DNA from: Ruania suaedae
Lineage (GTDB): Bacteria > Actinomycetota > Actinomycetes > Actinomycetales > Beutenbergiaceae
Direction: 5' to 3'
Length of the DNA: 64,000 bases
Assembly (NCBI RefSeq): GCF_021049265.1
Contig: NZ_CP088018.1
Span: forward strand, 1,054,001-1,118,000
Part shown: positions 44,989 through 53,056 of the stretch, piece after piece
Layout: each line of letters opens with the position of its first letter
Numbering within the stretch: position 1 is the stretch's first letter
Notes under the pieces: model-generated
Seen by the model: the letters and a program-made list of their open reading frames with translations, nothing else
Database searches by the model: none
Told to the model about the DNA's origin: nothing
Made by a program: the position numbers and the translations under genes

Positions 44989-46167
44989 TCAGTGGGTGAA
45001 CGGCCTTGACAGCTCGCACTCGGGGTTCAGCCGCACGCCGAAGCCAGGGCGGTCCGGGACGACGAGACGACCTCGTTCGGGTACCGGCTCGTCCAGCAGC
45101 AGTGGAGTGAACATGGGGACGATCTCGTCCGCGCCTGGAGCCATCATGATGAACTCGGCGAACGGGCTGTTGTGGCGCGTGAGGACGTAGTGGTAGCTGT
45201 ACACGCTGGAGCCGTGCGGGACGACGGGCACGCCGTGCGCGTCGGCGAGCGCACCGATCCGGATCAGTTCCGTCAGGCCACCGCACCAGCCCACGTCCGG
45301 CTGAAGCAGGTCCGCGCACCCCATCTCCAGCAGCATCCGGAACCCGTGCCTGCCGGCCTCGTGCTCGCCCGTGGTGACCATCATCCCCGTCGGGACCCTG
45401 CGTCGTAGCTCGGCGTAGCCCCAGTAGTCGTCCGGCAGGAGCGCCTCCTCGACCCAGCGCAGCCCCAGCTCGCCCGCCCGGTGGGTCAGCCGGGTGGCGT
45501 AGTCCAGATCCAGCGACATCCAGCAGTCCAGCATGAGCCAGAAGTCCTCGCCGACCAGGCTGCGCATGTGCGCGAGGTGCTCGAGCGTGGCGCGCATCCC
45601 CGCCTCACCCTCAGCGGGGCCGTGCTGCAACGGCATCTTCCCGCCGATGAATCCCAGTTCGCGCGCCACGTCCGGCCGGGCTCCGGTCGCGTAGAAGACC
45701 AGCTCGTCGCGCACGGGACCGCCGAGAAGCTGGTAGACAGGCTCCTGCCGAACCTGGCCGAGCAGGTCCCACAGCGCCAGATCCACGCCGCTGATGGCGT
45801 TGAGGACGAGTCCCTTGCGGCCGTAGTACAGCGACGACAGATACATCTGATCCCAGATTCGCTCCAGGTCGGTGACCCGGGCGCCTTCGACGAACCGAGC
45901 GAGATGGTTCTCGATGATCCAGGCCGCCGGCACCCCTCCGGTCGTGACGGCGAACCCGGTGGACCCGTCGGAGGCCTCGACCTCGACCACCAGCGTCCCG
46001 AGGACGTTGAGCCCGAAGCTCTTGCGGCTCTGCCGGTACTGCGGATACTTCGCCATCGGGGTCGCGATGTGGTCATCGATCCAGTGCGGGACGTCCTGAT
46101 CGTGGTAATCGGCGCCGCCGCCTCGCACGGTGGAGGCCGTGATCCGGGTGATCGTGGGTGTGCTCAT
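44989..46167 (-). CDS. rhmD: L-rhamnonate dehydratase
   Basis: Enolase-superfamily enzyme converting L-rhamnonate to 2-keto-3-deoxy-L-rhamnonate in the non-phosphorylated L-rhamnose route. The 392 residues closely follow E. coli RhmD: GADYHDQDVPHWIDDHIATP at the N-terminus, SFGLNVLGTLVVEVEA, FYATGARPD, GFIGGKMPLQHGP, the metal ligands in LMLDCWMSLDLDYA, WVEEALLPDDYWGY and TTGEHE, LLQPDVGWCGGL, and the catalytic His region VPHGSSVYSYH. The ATG overlaps the stop of the dehydrogenase gene upstream. Downstream aldolase and dehydrogenase steps are not encoded in the window. Confidence 0.92.
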   Translation of the reverse strand: MSTPTITRITASTVRGGGADYHDQDVPHWIDDHIATPMAKYPQYRQSRKSFGLNVLGTLVVEVEASDGSTGFAVTTGGVPAAWIIENHLARFVEGARVTDLERIWDQMYLSSLYYGRKGLVLNAISGVDLALWDLLGQVRQEPVYQLLGGPVRDELVFYATGARPDVARELGFIGGKMPLQHGPAEGEAGMRATLEHLAHMRSLVGEDFWLMLDCWMSLDLDYATRLTHRAGELGLRWVEEALLPDDYWGYAELRRRVPTGMMVTTGEHEAGRHGFRMLLEMGCADLLQPDVGWCGGLTELIRIGALADAHGVPVVPHGSSVYSYHYVLTRHNSPFAEFIMMAPGADEIVPMFTPLLLDEPVPERGRLVVPDRPGFGVRLNPECELSRPFTH

Positions 46168-47210
46168 GGGTGCACTCCTGCGTGGTGGGGGACGTCCTCG
46201 AGATGGACGAGAACCTTGCTCGCGCCGGACTCGCCGCGGGCGAGCGAGTCGAACGCCGCCGGCGCTCCGGCGAGGTCGGTGTGAGCGTCGATGAGGGTGG
46301 CCAGCTCGGGCGGGCTCGTCCCCACCCACTCCGCCGTCTCGCGGAAGTGCGCCGCCGAGTAGCAGAAGCTCCCGATCACGCTCCGCTCCCCGGTGCTCAC
46401 GGCGTAGGCGCCGATCTCGACCGTGGGTGCGTTCATCCCGACCAGCACGATCCGGGCCCCGAGAGCCGAGATCGTCAGCGCATCCTCGAGCGTGCGGCTG
46501 GTGCCGACCGCGTCGAGCACGAGGGTGGGCGGACCGCCCAGCGCCGCCACCGCGTCGCTGCTGAGGCGTTCGGGGTGGATGGCTTCCAGGCCCAGGCCCG
46601 CGATCAGGGCCCGGCGAGCCGGCGCGGGTTCGGAGACGACGACGCTGCGCGCCCCGAGCCTACGTGCCGCGAGCGCGGCCGCCTGGCCGATCGGGCCGCC
46701 GCCCAGGACCAGGACCCGGTCCTGCTCCCGGCAGCCGCCGCGCCGGGCGGCGTGATACCCGACCGCCAGGGGTTCGACCAGGGCGCCGTACTGCGCAGGA
46801 ATCGTCTCGGGCAGCACGATGACGTTGCGGGCCGGGGCGCGCAGCAGCTCGGCGAAGGCCGAGGGGTAGTCCCGATCCACGCCGATGACCGTGCGGCTCG
46901 CGCACCACTGTTCGCTGCCCGCCTCGCATACCGGGCAGTCGCCGCAGGCGATCACCGGGTTCACCGTCACCAGCGCGCCGATCTCCATCCCGCTCACGCC
47001 GGAGCCCAGGCCGGCGATCCGGCCGACGGTCTCGTGCCCCATGACTTGACCCGGATGGCGCCGACCGTTCTCACCGGTGTAGCCATGGATGTCCGAGCCG
47101 CAGATCCCGGTCGCCACCACCCGGATGAGCACCTCCTGTGCCCCGGGCTCAGGATCGGCCATGGTCTCGACCGCAAGCGTCCACGGGCCCCGGTAGACCA
47201 ACGCCTTCAT
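46164..47210 (-). CDS. zinc-dependent medium-chain alcohol/sugar dehydrogenase
   Basis: NAD(P)-dependent MDR dehydrogenase of 348 residues. The catalytic zinc ligands are Cys in ATGICGSDIHGY and His-Glu in MGHETVG. A structural zinc site is formed by CGDCPVCEAGSEQWC, and the Rossmann motif is VLGGGPIGQAAAL. Its stop overlaps the rhmD start, so it should act in the same pathway, perhaps oxidising L-rhamnose/L-fucose or a later keto-deoxy intermediate; which step cannot be told from the sequence. ATG 47210 is preceded by GGAG at 4 nt. An IclR-type palindrome lies 28 to 45 bp upstream of the start. Confidence 0.88.
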   Translation of the reverse strand: MKALVYRGPWTLAVETMADPEPGAQEVLIRVVATGICGSDIHGYTGENGRRHPGQVMGHETVGRIAGLGSGVSGMEIGALVTVNPVIACGDCPVCEAGSEQWCASRTVIGVDRDYPSAFAELLRAPARNVIVLPETIPAQYGALVEPLAVGYHAARRGGCREQDRVLVLGGGPIGQAAALAARRLGARSVVVSEPAPARRALIAGLGLEAIHPERLSSDAVAALGGPPTLVLDAVGTSRTLEDALTISALGARIVLVGMNAPTVEIGAYAVSTGERSVIGSFCYSAAHFRETAEWVGTSPPELATLIDAHTDLAGAPAAFDSLARGESGASKVLVHLEDVPHHAGVHP

Positions 47211-47237
47211 CGATCTCCGCCCTCCCTGCTTCATGAA

Positions 47238-47255
47238 TGTGAATGGCAGTTCACA
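47238..47255. promoter_or_regulatory. palindromic operator candidate for the IclR regulator
   Basis: TGTGAA (47238-47243), 6-nt spacer, TTCACA (47250-47255): a perfect 6-bp dyad in the 88-bp gap between the iclR stop and the dehydrogenase start. A second small palindrome, TTCATGAA, lies at 47230-47237. Confidence 0.55.
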
Positions 47256-47298
47256 AGAATGAATCTGACAGACGGGTGGTCAGAGGTCAAGAGAGACG

Positions 47299-48072
47299 TC
47301 AGCCGCCGAGCCGGTCCCTGATCAGCGCCGCACCCCGTCGGAGGGCGAGCAACGGCCGCTCCGGCCAGTCATCCCCGCATCGGAACACCGGCGCGGTGGT
47401 GGACAGCGCGGCGATCGGGTGCCCCAGCGCACCAGAAAGCAGGAGCGGGACGGCCACGCACCGGCAGCCCGGCAGGTACTCCTCGTCGTCGAGAGCGAAA
47501 CCCTGGTCCCGTACCTGCCCGATCAGAGTGCACAGCCGGCCCGGCTCGGTGACCGTGCGCTCGGTGAACTGCGGGAGGACGACGCCCGTCAGCCGCCGGC
47601 GCATCTCGTCGTCGGGGAGCTGGCTGAGCAGCGCCTTGCCGATGCCGGTTCCGTGCGCGTGGAGCTGCATCCCCACCGACGAGGCCAGGCGCATCGGGCG
47701 GGGACCCTCGCTGATTGCGATGTAGACACTTCCTATCCCGTCGAGCCTGGCGAGCTGAACTGTCTCGCCGATCTCCTGGGCGAGGTCATCCATGATCGGC
47801 GCGGCCACCGAGGCGAGGTCGCGGTGGCCCAGGTAGCGCTGTCCGAGCTGCCAGACGCGCAGGCCCAGGGTGTACTCGCGGGTGCGCGGGTCCAGATCCA
47901 GCCACCCTCGGGCGACCAGCGTGCGCAGCAGGCCGTGGGCGCTGGACCGGGGAAGGCCGAGGTCGGCGACGAGGTCGGCGAAGGTGACCGATCTGCGCTC
48001 TCCGATGTGGTCGAGCACGGTCAGCGCGCGGTCGGCGGACTTGACCGGTTCGCTCGTCTGTCCCTGGGTCAT
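47299..48072 (-). CDS. IclR family transcriptional regulator
   Basis: A 257-residue regulator with an N-terminal winged HTH (SADRALTVLDHIGERRSVTFADLVADLGLPRSSAHGLLRTL region) and a C-terminal effector domain (GETVQLARLDG, GTGIGKALLSQL, DDEEYLPGCRCVAVPL). It is followed by the dehydrogenase/rhmD pair and probably responds to a rhamnose-path intermediate by binding the palindrome at 47238-47255. The ATG overlaps the stop of the ThiF/TOMM-like gene (48069-48072), so its synthesis is tied to translation of an apparently unrelated gene. Confidence 0.93.
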   Translation of the reverse strand: MTQGQTSEPVKSADRALTVLDHIGERRSVTFADLVADLGLPRSSAHGLLRTLVARGWLDLDPRTREYTLGLRVWQLGQRYLGHRDLASVAAPIMDDLAQEIGETVQLARLDGIGSVYIAISEGPRPMRLASSVGMQLHAHGTGIGKALLSQLPDDEMRRRLTGVVLPQFTERTVTEPGRLCTLIGQVRDQGFALDDEEYLPGCRCVAVPLLLSGALGHPIAALSTTAPVFRCGDDWPERPLLALRRGAALIRDRLGG

Positions 48073-49130
48073 CTGTGCATTGTCACCCACGGCGCCGCGG
48101 GGGTGCGCACGCCTTCCCGGGTGCCGCGCTCCTGGGGACTGCGCTCCAGGCTGGTCTGCGTGCAGCCGCACTCGGGGTGGGGGTCCCACCGGCGTTCTAC
48201 CGGTACCGCCTGCCAGCCGGTCAGCTCCAGCGTGGCTCCCTCCGCCTGCACCTGCCGGCCGTCCACAGCGGCCAGCAGCATCTGCGCGGCCAGGGCGGCG
48301 CCGGACCAGGCCAGCGAGGTCTCGGGCCCGTGCGGCCTGCGGGCCGCGGCCTGGGTGGCCAGTGCCGGCCACCGCTCGTCCTCATCGCAGCGGTACAGGT
48401 CCAGGCAGCGGGTGCACGCGCTCAGGCCCGGTCGTACCAGCGGCCCGACGGTGACCGCCAGCTCGCCCGTGACCACGCACAGGTGTGGCACGTCCTCCCG
48501 CATCAGGGCCCGGACCGGCACGGGGTCGACGACGTCCGGGCGCACCAGCACCACCAGGTCCGGCCGGACCGACGCCGGGGCGCTCATGCGCACGGACGGC
48601 ACTGCCGCCCGGATGAGACTGACGGCGATGCGCTCGCGGCACCGGCCGACGTCGACCGGGCGGTAGAGGCCGGGGGAGACGTCCTCGGCGCGGACCACCG
48701 TCTCATCGCGCACGAGCACCGTACCGGCGCCGGCCTCCGCGGCAATGAGAGCCAGGCGCAGGCCGAGCCGGTCCAGCCCGCGCACCTCGACCACGGCCTG
48801 GGCCCGGTCCGCCGGCCGGGTGAGCCCACCCGCCGCCGCGCGGTGCCAGTACGCTGCATCCGGATCCTGGTCGCATCCGTGCGGCCGGTCCGTGAGCAGG
48901 TTGGACTCCTGGACGCGCCCGAGCAGCGCCGCCACCCGGCGGCGTGGTACCCCCAGCTGGTTGCCGCGTTGGCGCAGTGTTGCCACATCGAGCACCCGGG
49001 GGATCTCGTCCACGAGGCGCTGCTCGGCATCGCTGAGCCCCTCCAGCCGTAGCGCGCAGCGTGGATCGAGCCCGAGCTGGCTTGCCCCGCGCTCGCGCCA
49101 GAAGACCTCGAAACCTGGTCGTAGTCGCAT
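48069..49130 (-). CDS. ThiF/TOMM leader-binding-like protein, unknown function
   Basis: A 353-residue protein conserved in actinobacteria. The N-terminal part (FEVFWRERGASQLGLDP, ALRLEGLSDAEQRLVD) resembles the peptide-binding winged-helix region of TOMM cyclodehydratase partners. A Rossmann-like stretch (VVEVRGLDRLGLRLALIAAEAGAGTV) recalls ThiF/E1 enzymes but lacks the GxGxxG loop, so ATP-dependent adenylation is doubtful. The C-terminal CTRCLDLYRC and HPECGC would bind zinc. ATG 49130 has AAGGAGG at 6 nt. No YcaO, precursor peptide or dehydrogenase is nearby. Immediately divergent is the YgjP-like metallopeptidase, then a DUF2342 zincin, a recurring neighbourhood. Confidence 0.65.
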   Translation of the reverse strand: MRLRPGFEVFWRERGASQLGLDPRCALRLEGLSDAEQRLVDEIPRVLDVATLRQRGNQLGVPRRRVAALLGRVQESNLLTDRPHGCDQDPDAAYWHRAAAGGLTRPADRAQAVVEVRGLDRLGLRLALIAAEAGAGTVLVRDETVVRAEDVSPGLYRPVDVGRCRERIAVSLIRAAVPSVRMSAPASVRPDLVVLVRPDVVDPVPVRALMREDVPHLCVVTGELAVTVGPLVRPGLSACTRCLDLYRCDEDERWPALATQAAARRPHGPETSLAWSGAALAAQMLLAAVDGRQVQAEGATLELTGWQAVPVERRWDPHPECGCTQTSLERSPQERGTREGVRTPAAPWVTMHR

Positions 49131-49231
49131 TCTCACCCTCCTTGTGGCGAGCCTCGCACAGCAGCGCTCACCCGGGGTCGACGCCGCATGAGCCTGTGGA
49201 TAACCCGGCGCGGCTGTGCCAAGGTGACGAG

Positions 49232-49759
49232 GTGAGAGGTCGTGAGCAGACGCGCGAGATCGACGGCGTCACCGTGCTGGTGCGGCGCAGCAGCCGACGA
49301 CGCAAGACCGTCTCCGCCTTCCGGGAGGGTGGCCGGACGGTGGTGGCCATCCCCGGCCGGTTCAGCCGAGCCGAGGAAGAGGCCTGGGTGCGCCGGATGC
49401 TCGAGCGGCTGGCGGCCGGTGACCGGCGCCGCAGCCCGGATGCCGAGGCGCTGACGGCGCGCGCCCGTGACCTGGTGGAGCGCTACCTCGATCCGAGAGC
49501 CCATCCGGCGTCAGTGGCCTGGGTCGGCAACCAGGGCTCCCGGTGGGGCTCGTGCAGCCCCGACTCGGCGAGCATCCGCATCTCCGAGCGGGTGCGCGGG
49601 ATGCCCGGCTGGGTGCTCGACTACGTGCTCCTGCACGAGCTGGCCCATCTGATCGAACCCGGGCACGACGAGAAGTTCTGGGCGCTGCTGGAGCGCTACC
49701 CGCTGACGGAGCGGGCGCGCGGTTTCCTGCTGGGGGTGACCCACGCCGAGGACGGCTGA
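49232..49759 (+). CDS. YgjP-like M48-type metallopeptidase
   Basis: A 175-residue protein of the YgjP/DUF45 group. It has the zinc site HELAH (135-139) with the third His at 145 (IEPGHDEKFW) and the conserved GSRWGSCSP stretch before it. There is no signal peptide or membrane helix, so it is cytoplasmic, unlike HtpX-type M48 enzymes; substrates are unknown. GTG 49232 has AAGG 7 nt upstream. It is divergent from the ThiF/TOMM-like gene (about 100 bp apart) and convergent with the DUF2342 gene. Confidence 0.88.
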   Translation: MRGREQTREIDGVTVLVRRSSRRRKTVSAFREGGRTVVAIPGRFSRAEEEAWVRRMLERLAAGDRRRSPDAEALTARARDLVERYLDPRAHPASVAWVGNQGSRWGSCSPDSASIRISERVRGMPGWVLDYVLLHELAHLIEPGHDEKFWALLERYPLTERARGFLLGVTHAEDG

Positions 49760-49790
49760 GCAGCGCCGCGCCGGGCGGGCGTGAGCGCGG

Positions 49791-51167
49791 TCAGTCCCGG
49801 CCGGGCTCCTGCCGCCCCGGGTCCTCGCCGTCGAGCATGGCCTCCAGTGCCGCGTCCATCTCGGAGTCGGCGATCGCCTCCGCCGCGCGCCGGGTGAGGA
49901 ACTCGCCCGGCGCGTCGAGGTCGGTGTCGGTGGGGAAGACGTCCGGGTGAGACCACAGGTCGTCGCGCCCCTCGATCCCCTGCTCGCGAGCCACCAGCGC
50001 CCACAACGTCGCGGCGTCGCGGGCCCGCCGCGGGCGCAGCTCCAGACCCACCAACGAGCGGAAGGTGTCCTCCGCCGGGCCGCCGGCGGCCCGGCGGCGG
50101 CGCAGCATCTCCCGCAGGGGGACCGCGTGCGGCAGATGCGGTGCGGTGGCGGCGGCCGTCACCTCCTCGACCCAGCCCTCCACCAGCGCGAGCGTGGTCT
50201 CGAGCCGGAGCAGGGCACGCTCCTGGGCGGGCGTGCGCTGCGGGGAGAAGATGCCCCCGGAGAGCGCCTCCCGGAGCTGCTGCATGTCGGTCGGATCGAT
50301 GCTGCGGACGGCCTCCTCCATCTGCTCCAGGTCGATCTCGATGTTGCGCGCGTACTCCTCCACGGCACCGAACAGGTGCGAGCGCAGCCACGGCACGTGC
50401 GCGAACAGGCGCGCGTGGGCCGCTTCGCGGACCGCCAGGAAATGCCACACCTCGTCCTCGGGTGCGTCCAGCCCCTCGGCGAACGCGCTCACGTTCGCGG
50501 GCACGAGCATCAGACCGGGTTCGGACAGCAGAGGGAGCCCGACGTCCGTGCCGCCGAAGACCTCCCGGGCGAGCGTGCCGGCACCCTGGCCGACCTGCAT
50601 GGCGAAACTGGCAGCGCCGAGCGTGCGCATCATGGCCGAGATGTCGACCCCGGGGATCGGCATCGCCCCGCTGCCCGGGTCCTCACCCTCCAGCGTGGTC
50701 GCGAGCGCCTCCGCCACGGACGAACCGACGGGCTCGGCGACCACCCGCCACGTGGGCAGGGTGCGTTCGACCCAGTCGGCACGCGAGGCGGCGGTGGGCT
50801 TCCCGCCCGACGGCGCCAGCTCCGTCGCAGCGTCCAGCCACAGGTCGGCCACCGACAGCGCCGAGCGCACCCGGGCGGCGTCGGCGGAACTCACGCTCGC
50901 ATCGCCCTGCGCGTGCGCGGCCTGCCGGGCGACGTCCTTGGCCATCCGCCACTGGGCGTCCGGGTCGTTGCCGGAGGTCATCAGCTGCTGCATCTGGGCC
51001 ATCGCGGCCTGCAGCTGGGCCGGATCGGTGGGCATCCCCGCCCCGGCGAGCTGCTCGGGATCGATACCGCTCGCCTCGAAGGCTCGCATCGCCTCCTCCG
51101 CACCGTCGGCACCCAGTACCTGCTCGAGCATCCGTCGCAGCGATTCCCGCGCGTTCTCGTCGGCCAT
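49791..51167 (-). CDS. DUF2342 zinc-dependent metalloprotease-like protein
   Basis: A 458-residue actinobacterial zincin-like protein. The N-terminal 90 residues are polar and Gln/Ala-rich (QLQAAMAQMQQLM). The DUF2342 domain follows with WLDAATEL, MLVPANVSAFAEGLD, and a zinc-site helix reading VREAAHARLF, in which the first His of HExxH is replaced by Arg; this substitution is usual in the family. The C-terminal part includes LVGLELRPRRARDAATLW. Function unknown, probably cytoplasmic. The order ThiF-like, YgjP-like, DUF2342, PDZ-Lon, PPA1309, UPF0182 recurs in related genomes. Confidence 0.87.
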   Translation of the reverse strand: MADENARESLRRMLEQVLGADGAEEAMRAFEASGIDPEQLAGAGMPTDPAQLQAAMAQMQQLMTSGNDPDAQWRMAKDVARQAAHAQGDASVSSADAARVRSALSVADLWLDAATELAPSGGKPTAASRADWVERTLPTWRVVAEPVGSSVAEALATTLEGEDPGSGAMPIPGVDISAMMRTLGAASFAMQVGQGAGTLAREVFGGTDVGLPLLSEPGLMLVPANVSAFAEGLDAPEDEVWHFLAVREAAHARLFAHVPWLRSHLFGAVEEYARNIEIDLEQMEEAVRSIDPTDMQQLREALSGGIFSPQRTPAQERALLRLETTLALVEGWVEEVTAAATAPHLPHAVPLREMLRRRRAAGGPAEDTFRSLVGLELRPRRARDAATLWALVAREQGIEGRDDLWSHPDVFPTDTDLDAPGEFLTRRAAEAIADSEMDAALEAMLDGEDPGRQEPGRD

Positions 51168-51245
51168 GCCTCACGGTAACCACACCGACCCGCCGGGGAC
51201 AGCGCCGCTACGGCACCTTTCGCTCAGGGCGCACCGCAAAGGAGG

Positions 51246-51251
51246 GATGAT
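51246..51251 (+). promoter_or_regulatory. probable leaderless -10 box of the PDZ-Lon protease gene
   Basis: GATGAT, 6 nt before ATG 51258. Confidence 0.45.
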
Positions 51252-51257
51252 GGGGGC

Positions 51258-52358
51258 ATGTCTGAGCTGGGAACGAGTGTGCGGCGGCGCCGCGTGCTGG
51301 ATCGGATCGGCACCCGTTCGATCACGATGACCGTGGCAGGCGCTGCCACGCTGGGCCTGCTCCTGGTGATGCTGCTCTCACCGGTGCCCTATGCGGTCCA
51401 GGGTGCCGGGCCGACCTTCGATGCATTGGGCTCGGTGGAGGACGTCGAGCTCATCAGCGTTTCCGGCACGCAGACCTATCCGACCAGCGGGGAGTTGCTG
51501 CTGACCACCGTCACCACCGCCGGCGGCCCGGGCTTCCCCGTCGACGCCGGCAGTGTGGTGCGGGGCTGGCTCGACCCCGGCCGCCGCGTGCTCCCGGTCG
51601 AGGCCGTCATCGACCCGGACGTCACGGCGCAGGAGCAGGACCGCATCGCCCAGCAGCAGATGACCAGCTCGCAGGAGAACGCGACCGTCGCCGCTCTCAC
51701 CTCCCTGGGCTACGAGGTGCCCGCCGAGCTGACCATCGTCGGCGCCGACCCGTCGATGAGCGCTGACGGCGTGGTCCGCGAGGGCGACGTGATCACCGCG
51801 ATCACGGTCGGCTCGGAGCGCACCGACGTGCCCAGCTACCAGCACCTCGCGGACGTCCTCGCGAGCACGGCCCCCGGGACAGCCGTGACCCTCGAGGTCC
51901 GGCGGGACGGCGAGACCGCCGACCTGGAACTGGTCACCTCCGACAACGGCACCGGGTCCAGTGTCCTCGGGGTCTTCCTCGACGCCGACTTCACCTATCC
52001 GGTGGACGTGCACATCCAGATCGACAACGTCGGCGGACCCAGCGCCGGCACGATGTTCGCGCTCGGCATCGTCGACGAGCTGACCGAGGGGGAGCTGACG
52101 GGCGGGCACGTCGTGGCCGGTACCGGCACGATCGACATCCAGGGCGCGATCGGGCCGATCGGCGGGATCACGCTGAAGATGCATGCTGCCGAGCGCGACG
52201 GCGCCGAGTACTTCCTCGTTCCCGCAGCCAACTGCGCCGAGGCCGTGCAGGACGTGCCGCGCGGGCTCGGGGTCGTGCGGGTGAGCAGCCTGGCCGAGGC
52301 GAGGGACGCCGTCGAGGCCATCGGCCAGGACCGCACGGAGCATCTGCCGACCTGCTGA
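51258..52358 (+). CDS. membrane-anchored PDZ and Lon-type S16 protease (YlbL-like)
   Basis: A 366-residue protein with one N-terminal transmembrane helix (residues about 24-45), a PDZ domain (ADGVVREGDVITAI, APGTAVTLEVRRDGE) and a Lon-type proteolytic domain. The Ser-Lys dyad is Ser262 in GGPSAGTMFALGI and Lys307 in GGITLKMHAA. It has no AAA+ module, so it must recognise substrates through the PDZ domain, and the orientation places the protease outside the cytoplasm. YlbL in Bacillus is a related stress-linked protease. The convergent PPA1309 gene stops 11 bases further on. Confidence 0.92.
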   Translation: MSELGTSVRRRRVLDRIGTRSITMTVAGAATLGLLLVMLLSPVPYAVQGAGPTFDALGSVEDVELISVSGTQTYPTSGELLLTTVTTAGGPGFPVDAGSVVRGWLDPGRRVLPVEAVIDPDVTAQEQDRIAQQQMTSSQENATVAALTSLGYEVPAELTIVGADPSMSADGVVREGDVITAITVGSERTDVPSYQHLADVLASTAPGTAVTLEVRRDGETADLELVTSDNGTGSSVLGVFLDADFTYPVDVHIQIDNVGGPSAGTMFALGIVDELTEGELTGGHVVAGTGTIDIQGAIGPIGGITLKMHAAERDGAEYFLVPAANCAEAVQDVPRGLGVVRVSSLAEARDAVEAIGQDRTEHLPTC

Positions 52359-52368
52359 GCAGGTGCTC

Positions 52369-52905
52369 TCAGGCGAGGGTGGCCGCGAGGGCCTGCGCCA
52401 GGCCGGGCACGGCGTCGGGCCCGCCGCCGATCGCGTCGTCGGAGTCGTTCGCGCGTGAGCGCAGCGCGCACCAGGTCTCACCACTGCGCAACACCCCGAC
52501 GGCGATACGCACGTCCTGGCGGTCGGGGTGGGCGAGGAGGAACTGCAGGCCCTCGTCGGGGTCGGTCGGCATCTGCGCCTCGGCCTCCGGGGGGACGACC
52601 ATGCGCTCGACCACGATGGCCGCGCCGTCCACGGTCTCCGGCCACGCGAGCTGGGCGAGCAGCTCCTCCAGAGCGTCCGCGGCCGGCAACCCGTCCTGCT
52701 CGATCGAGGTCAAGTGCTCGGGATCCTGCCCGGCGCCCTCGGGAAGCTCGTGGGCGAGCTGGGGGCTGGTGGCCAGGATCTCGCTGGTGCGCACCAGCGA
52801 GAACACGGCGATCTCGGCGTCCCAGCCGCGGGCGGCGACGTGCCGTTCGATCTCGGTCGTGGCCACGGCGAGGGCGCGGGAGCGGGCGCTCAGCTCAGAG
52901 GTCAT
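52369..52905 (-). CDS. PPA1309 family protein
   Basis: A 178-residue actinobacterial protein of unknown function. Recognisable stretches are EIERHVAARGWDAEIAVFSLVRT, LTSIEQDGLP, LAWPETVDGAAIVVERMVVPP and RIAVGVLRSGETWCALRSR. There are no membrane segments. ATG 52905 is supported by a GACCAT box 6 nt upstream. It sits between the PDZ-Lon protease and UPF0182 genes, its standard position. Confidence 0.88.
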   Translation of the reverse strand: MTSELSARSRALAVATTEIERHVAARGWDAEIAVFSLVRTSEILATSPQLAHELPEGAGQDPEHLTSIEQDGLPAADALEELLAQLAWPETVDGAAIVVERMVVPPEAEAQMPTDPDEGLQFLLAHPDRQDVRIAVGVLRSGETWCALRSRANDSDDAIGGGPDAVPGLAQALAATLA

Positions 52906-52911
52906 GGGCCC

Positions 52912-52917
52912 ATGGTC
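52912..52917 (-). promoter_or_regulatory. probable leaderless -10 box of the PPA1309 gene
   Basis: GACCAT on the minus strand, 6 nt before the ATG. Confidence 0.45.
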
Positions 52918-53056
52918 GCAGCCGCCCCCGGGTATGGGAAACTTCATGGACGGCTCATGCGTTGGTAGCAGTGAAGGGTCCCCGGGGTGTTCGCGTGCGA
53001 GCACCCGCGACCCTCGTCCCGAGCCGCCCGATCCCGACGACCACGAGGTGTAGTTC

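Noticed and set aside
48069-51167. Reading the ThiF/TOMM-like region as a RiPP biosynthetic cluster
   Set aside because: No YcaO, no dehydrogenase, no precursor-like short ORF and no exporter are adjacent; the neighbours are conserved housekeeping-type genes.
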